Origin: JAADHY01 sp964428935 | Lineage (GTDB): Bacteria; Planctomycetota; Planctomycetia; Planctomycetales; Planctomycetaceae | Direction: 5' to 3' | NCBI GenBank assembly: GCA_964428935.1 | Contig: CAYSAG010000272.1 | Location: 1-7,080 of the forward strand | DNA length: 7,080 nt | Shown: one piece after another, positions 1 through 5,228 of the stretch | How positions within the stretch are numbered: the stretch's first letter is position 1 | Layout of the letters: each line of letters opens with the position of its first letter | The notes under the pieces: model-generated | The model's input: only the letters and a program-made list of their open reading frames with translations | The model's database searches: none | Told to the model about the DNA's origin: nothing | Position numbers and translations under genes: made by a program

Positions 1-585
1 GTACGCGAACCCGTCGCGGACAACGACCGACTGGGCTTCACCAGTCCGGACCGTGCTCAGGTGCTTGGGCCGTCGTGGGTCCCGCACGTCCACCAGCTCT
101 AGGCCGTGCAGACGGCACGCGACCAGCAGGAGCGGCCCGCAGACGTCCACGCCGGTGGCCACTTCGACCGTGTCGTAGCGAGCCAGCAGCCTCGGCCGTT
201 CCGGTTTGGCGACGCCCACGACGAACAGACCGTGCTCCCGCGACGTGACGTACGCCACGCCGTCTTGCACGACGATTTGGCGAGTGTTGCCCAGTCCTTC
301 CAGTCGTCCCAGGAGCTTCGGTCGCGCCGGGTTGCTTACGTCTGCGACGAACAGCCGACCGCGTCCGACCACGTACAGCCGATTGCCCGCCACGGCAGCT
401 GCCATGCACGGACCGACCCGCAGGCTTCCAACAATGGGCAGCGAGGGCGTGCCACGAGCCACCGCTCTGGGCGGCTCAGGCCAGCCCCAGCAAAGGGGCG
501 TCGCAGACAGCAGCCCCAGTGACCCGACCGTGGGCACCAGCAGGAACAACCCAACTGAGCGGACTAAGATTCGACAAAGCCTCAT
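1..585 (-). CDS. Exported LVIVD-repeat (beta-propeller-like) protein, 3' end outside window
   Basis: The reading frame opens with ATG at 585-583 and runs without a stop to the left edge, giving 195 residues. Residues 1-29 look like a signal peptide: MRLCRILVR, then a hydrophobic stretch (VGLFLLVPTVGSLGLL). There is no good lipobox at Cys32. From about residue 61 the protein consists of repeats of roughly 42 residues. Each has the form 'G-x-x-x-Y/L-V-x...G-L-x-V-x-D/G-V-x-x-P-x-R-P-x-L-L'; clear copies are at 62-94, 105-136 and 147-178, and a fourth begins near 186. This is the LVIVD repeat pattern, expected to fold as a propeller blade array outside the cytoplasm; family members are mostly of unknown function. 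An AAGGG lies 10 nt before the start. It follows the sulfatase by 406 bp on the same strand. In a 50-codon sample I counted about 74% GC at third positions and 44% at second positions, as expected for a real gene here. Confidence 0.85.
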   Translation of the reverse strand, partial: MRLCRILVRSVGLFLLVPTVGSLGLLSATPLCWGWPEPPRAVARGTPSLPIVGSLRVGPCMAAAVAGNRLYVVGRGRLFVADVSNPARPKLLGRLEGLGNTRQIVVQDGVAYVTSREHGLFVVGVAKPERPRLLARYDTVEVATGVDVCGPLLLVACRLHGLELVDVRDPRRPKHLSTVRTGEAQSVVVRDGFAY

Positions 586-991
586 GGGCTGGACACCCTT
601 TTCGACTGCGGGCGCGGCGAGCGGCGTTCTGGCAAATGGGAGCCTGCAACTCCGGTTCGGTGGGGCACACGCGAGCGAGCCTCGGTGCCGAAAGGCAGCA
701 CGCTGCATCCACGGCCGGTCCAAGGGTCAATCCGCGGCCGTTCGACACCTCGACGCAGACTGGCAGCTTTTCCGCTGTCGCCGGGTGTAAACATTAGAGT
801 TTTCCTTTGTGGGGTGCGCGCACTACGTTCACCCGCTGTCTGCCTGCTTGGGTGTGCGGCCGGTTGGGAAACTTGCCCCACGCTGGGACGCCTGGCTGGT
901 CTGTTCCGGCCCTGGGGCATGAAGAGCCGCTCGACAACCGGTCCCGTTTGTGAGCAGCGCTGGCCGAGCGGCGGCGTGCTGCGGAGCGACC
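586..991. other. Intergenic gap between sulfatase and LVIVD gene
   Basis: No convincing gene lies in these 406 bp. It holds a short A/T-rich island around 787-812, rare in this window, and a perfect 10-bp palindrome at 814-823. On the minus strand an AAAGGA precedes an ATG at 794, but the 70-codon frame it opens has non-coding composition. The gap probably carries the 3' end of the sulfatase transcript and the promoter of the LVIVD gene. I could not pick a promoter with confidence: the TA steps near 787-797 and 824 have no good partner hexamer. Confidence 0.6.
814..823. repeat. 10-bp perfect palindrome GTGCGCGCAC next to A/T-rich island
   Basis: The ten bases read the same on both strands and sit just upstream, in the direction of transcription, of the only A/T-rich patch in this gap. 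That position could suit an operator for the LVIVD gene. In GC-rich DNA a 10-bp palindrome can arise by chance, and no second copy was seen, so this is a weak call. Confidence 0.25.
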
Positions 992-2440
992 TCACTGCAC
1001 CGCTTCCTCCATGAACTTCTCCATTTGCTCCACAACGTCCGGGTGGTCGGCCGCCACGTCGTGTTGCTCGCCAATGTCGCGGCTGAGGTCGTACAGTTCA
1101 ACCGGCCCGTCCGGCTTCAGTCGGACCGCCTTCCAATGCTTCCACCGCACGGCCGTCTTGTTTCGGTACTTCCAGAACAGGTAGTCGTGGTGTGGCTGCG
1201 GGCGTCCGAGAAGCGTGGGGACGAAGGAAATGCCGTCGATGTCCTTGGGCGGCTCGACGCCCGCCAGTTCGCAAGCCGTGGGCAGGAAGTCCCAGAAAGC
1301 CAACGGTTCATGCGAAACTCGCCCCGGCTGAATGGTACCGGGCCACCAAGCAATGGCGGGCACTCGAATGCCGCCCTCGTACAGGTCTCGTTTGTAGCCG
1401 CGGAGCGGGCCGTTCGAGTCGAAGAACTCGTGGTCGTGACCGCCTTCGTGGTGCGGCCCGTTGTCCGACGAGAACAGGACCAACGTGTTCCGTTCAATTT
1501 TGAGTTCGCGCAAGAGGGCAATCAGTCGGCCGACGTCTCGGTCGAGCCGCCACACCATTGCAGCGAAGCCTTTTTCGGTGTCCGGCCAGTCGCGGTGGGC
1601 GTACGGGCCGTAGTCCGGGACCTCCAGCCCGTTCCCGGTCAAGCGGCCGCCCTCGTTGTTTGCGTGCGGCAATGTCCAGTGGACGTGCAGCAGGAACGGC
1701 CGCTTGTAGTTTTTCCGGACCCACGCCAGCATTTGCTCGGTCATGACGTCGTGCGAGTAGGTGACGCGCTTCACCGACACTCGGCCTCGGGCCTTGGGGT
1801 CGTCGCTCAGCACGTTGCCCTTGAGCGGAAACTTCTGCTCGTTCAGCCACAGGTGCGTCGGGTAGTAGTTGTGAGCCGCTCCCTGGTCCAAGTAACCCAT
1901 CCAGAAGTCGAACCCATTTCGGTTCGGGTGGCCCGTGGTTCCGACGCCGCCCATGGCCCACTTGCCGACGCCGCCGGTCGCGTAGCCCGCCTGCTTCAAC
2001 AGCTCGGCCACCGTCACGTCCGACGGCTGGAAAATGTACCGCTCGTTGCTGCTAATCGGCGTGTGTCCCATGTGCTTGCCGGTCCACAGCGACAGCCGCG
2101 ACGGACGGCACACGGTGCACCCTGCGTAAAAGTCGGTGAACCGCAGACCCTCGGCGGCCAGCCGGTCGAGGTTGGGCGTTCGAAGAACCTTCTGGCCGTA
2201 GCAACCCAAGTCACCGTAGCCCAGGTCGTCGGCCAGAATGAAGACAATGTTGGGCCGCTCGGCCGCCCGAGCCGTCGCTTGGTTCGGCCGGACGAAAGGA
2301 ACCGCCCAGGCCGCGACAAACACCAGCCCGAGCAGACGGCCCAGAGAGGCCGCGGGTGCGGACCGTCGAGCGTTCAGCAAGGACCGAGCCGTCGCCCCGT
2401 CGCCGCGTCGCCCGTGTGGACAAGTCGTTCGCGTACTCAT
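992..2440 (-). CDS. Exported formylglycine-dependent sulfatase (arylsulfatase-A-like, S1 family)
   Basis: This 482-residue alkaline-phosphatase-superfamily sulfatase hydrolyses a sulfate ester, probably outside the cytoplasm. Its Cys should be oxidised to formylglycine by a separate maturase that is not in the window. The N-terminus is basic, with a hydrophobic core at 33-50 and likely cleavage near A59-A60 just before ERPNIVFILADDLGYGDLGCYG. Metal ligands D71 and D72 are present. The signature CRPSRLSLWTG (C111-G121) matches the Cys-type C-x-P-S-R motif. GK160W, the His motif LPHA (H259), the metal pair D326-N327 in SSDNGPH and K350 in the LRGYKRDLYEGGIRVP segment complete the active site. 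Length is ordinary for the family. GGAG lies 8 nt before the ATG and supports this start; a TTG at codon 21 would give a more typical signal peptide. The substrate cannot be read from sequence. Such genes are abundant in planctomycetes. Confidence 0.95.
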   Translation of the reverse strand: MSTRTTCPHGRRGDGATARSLLNARRSAPAASLGRLLGLVFVAAWAVPFVRPNQATARAAERPNIVFILADDLGYGDLGCYGQKVLRTPNLDRLAAEGLRFTDFYAGCTVCRPSRLSLWTGKHMGHTPISSNERYIFQPSDVTVAELLKQAGYATGGVGKWAMGGVGTTGHPNRNGFDFWMGYLDQGAAHNYYPTHLWLNEQKFPLKGNVLSDDPKARGRVSVKRVTYSHDVMTEQMLAWVRKNYKRPFLLHVHWTLPHANNEGGRLTGNGLEVPDYGPYAHRDWPDTEKGFAAMVWRLDRDVGRLIALLRELKIERNTLVLFSSDNGPHHEGGHDHEFFDSNGPLRGYKRDLYEGGIRVPAIAWWPGTIQPGRVSHEPLAFWDFLPTACELAGVEPPKDIDGISFVPTLLGRPQPHHDYLFWKYRNKTAVRWKHWKAVRLKPDGPVELYDLSRDIGEQHDVAADHPDVVEQMEKFMEEAVQ

Positions 2441-2571
2441 GAGGTCGTCTCCGTGTCAGCTCACCTGTGGACCAACCGGTCGTTTGGCAGAAGCGTGCCG
2501 CTGGGTCAAACAGGAGTGCGGCGAGAACGCGTCGCCAACAGCGGGAAAGAGCAAACTCGGTAGCCGTGTCG

Positions 2572-2600
2572 AGCGTACTCGGACGAGCCACCGCTGGCAA
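2572..2600 (-). promoter_or_regulatory. Candidate promoter of the sulfatase gene
   Basis: On the minus strand TTGCCA (2600-2595; five of six matches to TTGACA) is separated by exactly 17 bp from TACGCT (2577-2572). It would start transcription about 125 nt ahead of the sulfatase ATG. The -10 matches TATAAT only at T1, A2 and T6, but TAT never occurs in this window, so a consensus box is not available. The second candidate, before the sugar dehydrogenase, has the related -10 TAGACT. No transcript evidence. Confidence 0.4.
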
Positions 2601-2729
2601 GCGGACGAACGGAGTGAACGAGCCGGGCGGACGCGAAGGTGACAGACGGACCACGCTTCGCGGTCAAAGCGTCGCCATTGGTCTGAGGAGACAGAAGCTT
2701 CGCCTCGGCCAACGGTCGTCCGTGGGAGA

Positions 2730-2753
2730 CACGTCGCCGCCGGCCGGCGCGTG
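2730..2753 (-). terminator. GC-rich inverted repeat below the sugar dehydrogenase stop codon
   Basis: A perfect 12-bp palindrome (CGCCGGCCGGCG, 2738-2749) is flanked by CACG and CGTG, which can pair with each other around it. It begins 4 nt past the TGA stop. In RNA this would give a short, very stable hairpin. No T-run follows on the minus strand, so it is not a classic intrinsic terminator. It might instead protect the 3' end or act with Rho. Confidence 0.25.
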
Positions 2754-2756
2754 CAC

Positions 2757-4076
2757 TCACGCCTTGCGAATTTTTCCTCGTCCGCGTTCGACGTTCTTCG
2801 TGGCGTTGCGGGTGTCGAGTACCAGTTGAGCGTGGTCGACAATGAATTGGTAGTCGTAGCAGGAGTGGTCGGTGGCAATGAGTACGCAGTCCTGGGCCGC
2901 GAGGAACTGCGGCGTCAGCTCGCTGCTGGTCAGCTGAGGAACTCGGAAGTGCCGCATTTTCGGCAGCTTCGGAATGTACGGGTCGTTGTAAGTCACGACC
3001 GCTCCGCGAGCCAGCAGCAGTTCCATGAGCGCGAAGGAAGGACTCTCGCGCGGGTCGTCCACGTCTTTCTTGTAGGCCATGCCCAGAATGCAGACACGGC
3101 TGCCTTTCAGCGGCTTGCCGACTTCGTTCAAGAATTCCATGAGCCGCAGGACCACGTACTCGGGCATGCGCGAGTTCACCTCGCCGGCCAACTCAATGAA
3201 CCGCGTCGGCAGTCCGTGTTTGCGAGCCAACCAAGTGAGGTAGAAGGGGTCAATGGGAATGCAGTGCCCGCCCAGTCCGGGGCCTGGGTAGAAGGCTTGG
3301 AAGCCGAAGGGTTTGGTCTTGGCGGCGTCAATGACTTCCCACACGTCAATGCCCATTCGGTCGTAGAGCATTTTCAGCTCGTTGACCAGGGCAATGTTCA
3401 CGGCTCGGTAAGTGTTTTCCAGAATCTTGCACGCTTCGGCCACCTCGGGGCTGGAGACCCGGACCACCTCGACGACGGCGTGGCTGTAGAGCCGCTCGGC
3501 CAGCTCGCCGCTCACCTGGTCCACCCCGCCGACCACTTTGGGAATGTTCGAGGCCGAGTACTTCGGGTTGCCCGGGTCCTCCCGCTCCGGACTGTAAGCC
3601 AGGAAAAAGTCCTGACCGACCTTCAGACCGCTCCGTTCCAGAATCGGCAACACGACGTCGCGAGTGGTCGTCGGGTAAGTCGTGCTTTCCAAGACGACGA
3701 GCTGCCCCGGCCGCAGCGACTGAGCAATGGCCTCGGCCGTCCTTTCGACGTACTGCAGGTCCGGGTCACGGCTGTCCGAAAGGGGCGTCGGGACGCAAAT
3801 GAGCAGACAGTCCGGCTCGCTCAGCCGTTTCATGTCCGAAGTGGCCTCGAAACGCTGTTCGGCCAGCCAGGCCGCCACGCGGGACGAGTCAATGTGTTTA
3901 ATGTAGGACTGGCCGGCCATGAGCTGGTCGACCTTTTCCTGGTCGACGTCGAAACCGAGTGTGCGAAAGCCGGCTTTCACGAACGCGTCGATTAGAGGCA
4001 GCCCGACGTAGCCCAAACCAATGACCCCAACCAAGGCCGTTTTGTCTTGCAGGGCCTTTTCCAGTTTGTCTCGCAT
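2757..4076 (-). CDS. Nucleotide-sugar dehydrogenase, WbpA-like (UDP-N-acetylhexosamine 6-dehydrogenase)
   Basis: This 439-residue enzyme belongs to the UDP-glucose/GDP-mannose dehydrogenase family, which oxidises C6 of a UDP-sugar to a uronic acid in two NAD-dependent steps. Numbering is from the ATG at 4076. The Rossmann motif GVIGLGYVGLP spans 17-27. ESTTYPTTT starts at 130 and SPEREDPG at 162. EACKILENTYRAVNIALVNEL carries Lys217 and Asn221. The catalytic Cys272 lies in GPGLGGHCIPIDP (265-277). The C-terminal domain has GMAYKKDVDDPRESP, typical of the WbpA branch acting on UDP-GlcNAc or UDP-ManNAc rather than UDP-glucose. This points to uronic-acid sugars for surface polysaccharide; exact substrate is inferred. 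The frame has an in-frame ATG at 4094, but GGCGGAG with GGAG 8 nt before 4076 fits that start better, and the upstream ATG lacks a good ribosome binding site. No glycosyltransferase or epimerase neighbours are seen. Confidence 0.95.
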   Translation of the reverse strand: MRDKLEKALQDKTALVGVIGLGYVGLPLIDAFVKAGFRTLGFDVDQEKVDQLMAGQSYIKHIDSSRVAAWLAEQRFEATSDMKRLSEPDCLLICVPTPLSDSRDPDLQYVERTAEAIAQSLRPGQLVVLESTTYPTTTRDVVLPILERSGLKVGQDFFLAYSPEREDPGNPKYSASNIPKVVGGVDQVSGELAERLYSHAVVEVVRVSSPEVAEACKILENTYRAVNIALVNELKMLYDRMGIDVWEVIDAAKTKPFGFQAFYPGPGLGGHCIPIDPFYLTWLARKHGLPTRFIELAGEVNSRMPEYVVLRLMEFLNEVGKPLKGSRVCILGMAYKKDVDDPRESPSFALMELLLARGAVVTYNDPYIPKLPKMRHFRVPQLTSSELTPQFLAAQDCVLIATDHSCYDYQFIVDHAQLVLDTRNATKNVERGRGKIRKA

Positions 4077-4084
4077 TCGCTGTT

Positions 4085-4091
4085 CTCCGCC
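4085..4091 (-). promoter_or_regulatory. Ribosome binding site deciding the dehydrogenase start
   Basis: The minus strand reads GGCGGAG here, with 8 nt between GGAG and the ATG at 4076-4074. The site lies inside the six-codon extension that would result from the ATG at 4094, which argues for the shorter protein. Confidence 0.6.
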
Positions 4092-4232
4092 CATTCGACC
4101 AGACGTTCAGTTTCTCCACGGCGTCGGACTTGCACGAGCGCCGGAGTCGCTCTGGAAGCCCGCCGCGCGCACCCTTCGCCCAGAAGCCGTTCTCTTGGTG
4201 GCGGGCAACCCCGGAAAGGACCAATCAGAAGA

Positions 4233-4261
4233 AGTCTAGCACGCCTTTGAACCGTTTGCAC
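4233..4261 (-). promoter_or_regulatory. Candidate promoter of the sugar dehydrogenase gene
   Basis: On the minus strand TAGACT (4238-4233; four of six matches to TATAAT) lies 17 bp after GTGCAA (4261-4256), a weak -35 with three of six matches. The site sits in the most A/T-rich part of the gap. It predicts an untranslated leader of about 150 nt. Confidence 0.4.
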
Positions 4262-4437
4262 AGTAAAAAGTTGCGGCCGAGGCGAACGGGGACGCAGGGG
4301 AGTCGGTCTTTTCAGAGTGGAGCCGTCGGAGGCGCAGGCGGACGAGCCCCGGCCGGGCCTCCGCCAAGCGGCGGCCGGTGCGCCAAGCCGAGCGAGTCAC
4401 CGCGCCGCAAGGCCCGTCGGTCAGGACCAGCGCGAGC

Positions 4438-4456
4438 CGCTGGGCCGACGCCAGCG
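4438..4456 (-). terminator. Weak hairpin just past the adenosyltransferase stop
   Basis: Six base pairs (CGCTGG with CCAGCG) enclose a 7-nt loop, starting 2 nt past the TAA. No T-run follows on the minus strand. It is a possible transcript-end structure only. Confidence 0.25.
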
Positions 4457-4458
4457 CT

Positions 4459-5010
4459 TTACTGTCCCGGAGTCTGCCACAGCACGTCGTCGCGGCCGTC
4501 GTTGTTCGCTCGGCGAGCCAGCACGAACAGCAAGTCCGACAGTCGGTTCAAGTAGGTCGCCACGTGCGAGTTGACCGGCTCCGACTGAGCCAACTTCCAG
4601 ACGGCCAGTTCGGCTCGGCGGCAGACGGCCCGAGCCAAGTGCAAGAACGCCGCCGCCGGACTGCCTCCCGGCAGCACGAAGCCCGCCAGAGGCTCCAGAA
4701 GCTCGCTGGTCTGGTCAATCCAACTTTCCAACCGCAAGACGGCCGACTCGTTCAGACGAAACTGCCGGGGAGACGACTGGCACAGGTCCGCGCCGACGTC
4801 AAGCAGGTCCCGCTGAACCTGCAGCAACCAGTGACGGGTCTGCTCGTCGGGAAGTGGTTGAGACAAACACACGCCGAGCAGCGCGTTCAACTCGTCGACC
4901 GCTCCACCCGCAGCCACCGCCGGGTGGGTCTTCGCAACGCGTCGTCCACTTCCCAGCGACGTCTGTCCGCCGTCGCCAGTGCGCGTGTAAATTCGACGGC
5001 CGTCAGTCAT
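4459..5010 (-). CDS. PduO-type cob(I)alamin adenosyltransferase
   Basis: This 183-residue cytoplasmic enzyme transfers the adenosyl group of ATP to cob(I)alamin or a corrinoid precursor, making adenosylcobalamin (PduO/MMAB/YvqK family, EC 2.5.1.17). The N-terminal ATP loop YTRTGDGGQTSLGSGRRVAK (8-27) and the DELNALLG segment (39-46) are textbook. QVQRDLLDVGADL follows at 65-77, then LPGGSPAAAFLHLARAVCRRAE (113-134) with the Arg pair R131-R132, and YLNRLSDLLFVLARRAN (153-169). Length matches the family. The frame stays open upstream to 5790, but that part overlaps the HEAT/TPR gene in another frame and is Arg/Pro-rich noise. The ATG at 5010, preceded by purine-rich GAGAGAAA, starts where the family normally starts. 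No other cobalamin or B12-dependent gene lies nearby. The symbol is left blank because pduO, cobO and yvqK are all used for this type. Confidence 0.96.
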   Translation of the reverse strand: MTDGRRIYTRTGDGGQTSLGSGRRVAKTHPAVAAGGAVDELNALLGVCLSQPLPDEQTRHWLLQVQRDLLDVGADLCQSSPRQFRLNESAVLRLESWIDQTSELLEPLAGFVLPGGSPAAAFLHLARAVCRRAELAVWKLAQSEPVNSHVATYLNRLSDLLFVLARRANNDGRDDVLWQTPGQ

Positions 5011-5153
5011 GGGTCGTTTCTCTCGTTTCGCTTTGGCTCGCCAGGTCCTGTCAGTCACGAGGCTGCGCGGTTTGCGGCGTTCGAGGGAGGACGGCACGGG
5101 GGTGGCAACGGCGCCCCGGGGGGGGTGAGGCGTGGAGCCGCACAGACGCCAGG

Positions 5154-5171
5154 CGGCGAAGCTCCTCGCCG
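5154..5171 (-). other. Small hairpin in the gap below the HEAT/TPR gene
   Basis: CGGCGA pairs with TCGCCG around a 6-nt loop, about 57 nt past the HEAT/TPR stop codon. No T-run follows. The rest of the 218-bp gap has no gene, no TA dinucleotide and a run of eight G (5118-5125). Confidence 0.2.
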
Positions 5172-5228
5172 ACTTCGACCGCGCCCCCGCTCCGAACTGG
5201 CAAGCCCGGCGGCCGCTCGGCCAACCCG

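Larger units (their letters stand above)
2441..2756. other. Intergenic gap between sugar dehydrogenase and sulfatase
   Basis: These 316 bp contain no supportable gene. They hold a GC-only inverted repeat just below the dehydrogenase stop, a candidate minus-strand promoter at 2572-2600 and the sulfatase ribosome binding site (GGAG, 2449-2452). The open frames crossing this gap on either strand are low-complexity, Arg/Ser/Pro-rich shadows. Confidence 0.6.
4095..4458. other. Intergenic gap between adenosyltransferase and sugar dehydrogenase
   Basis: About 380 bp with no supportable gene. In transcription order it holds a small hairpin just past the adenosyltransferase stop (4456-4438), a stronger GC hairpin (CCGCC-AAGC-GGCGG, 4361-4374), a run of five T on the minus strand at 4264-4268 not preceded by a good stem, a candidate promoter (4261-4233) and then a leader of about 150 nt before the dehydrogenase. 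Frames crossing the gap have Arg/Pro/Ala-rich shadow composition. Confidence 0.6.

Noticed and set aside
582..794. A 70-codon minus-strand frame with AAAGGA before its ATG and its stop overlapping the LVIVD start (ATGA).
   Set aside because: Hand counts give about 67%, 69% and 63% GC at codon positions 1, 2 and 3, whereas a 50-codon LVIVD sample gives 44% and 74% at positions 2 and 3. The peptide is Arg/Pro/Ser-rich with no hydrophobic core. The ribosome-site match and overlap look like chance.
950..2563. Long plus-strand open frame of 537 codons opposite the sulfatase.
   Set aside because: It mirrors the sulfatase codons, has no family motif, and is Arg/Val/Gln-rich as antisense frames of GC-rich genes are.
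2751..3995. Long plus-strand open frame of 414 codons opposite the sugar dehydrogenase.
   Set aside because: It is the antisense shadow of a gene with a complete active site; no domain or start signal is visible.
4361..4374. Strong GC hairpin (CCGCC-AAGC-GGCGG) as an intrinsic terminator of the adenosyltransferase transcript.
   Set aside because: No T-run follows on either strand, and it lies almost 90 nt beyond the stop. GC-rich gaps fold this way often.
5037..5053. B12-box-like string (minus strand CAGGACCTGGC) in the leader of the cobalamin adenosyltransferase, suggesting a cobalamin riboswitch.
   Set aside because: Only part of the box matches, two central bases are missing, and the other conserved elements of a cobalamin riboswitch were not found in the 218-bp gap. 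A covariance-model search with the cobalamin riboswitch family would settle it.
5150..5228. tRNA-like start (GGCCGAGCGG) with a later GGTCGAAGTC on the minus strand.
   Set aside because: The T-arm does not match GGTTCGANNCC, and no acceptor stem or anticodon arm can be folded around it.
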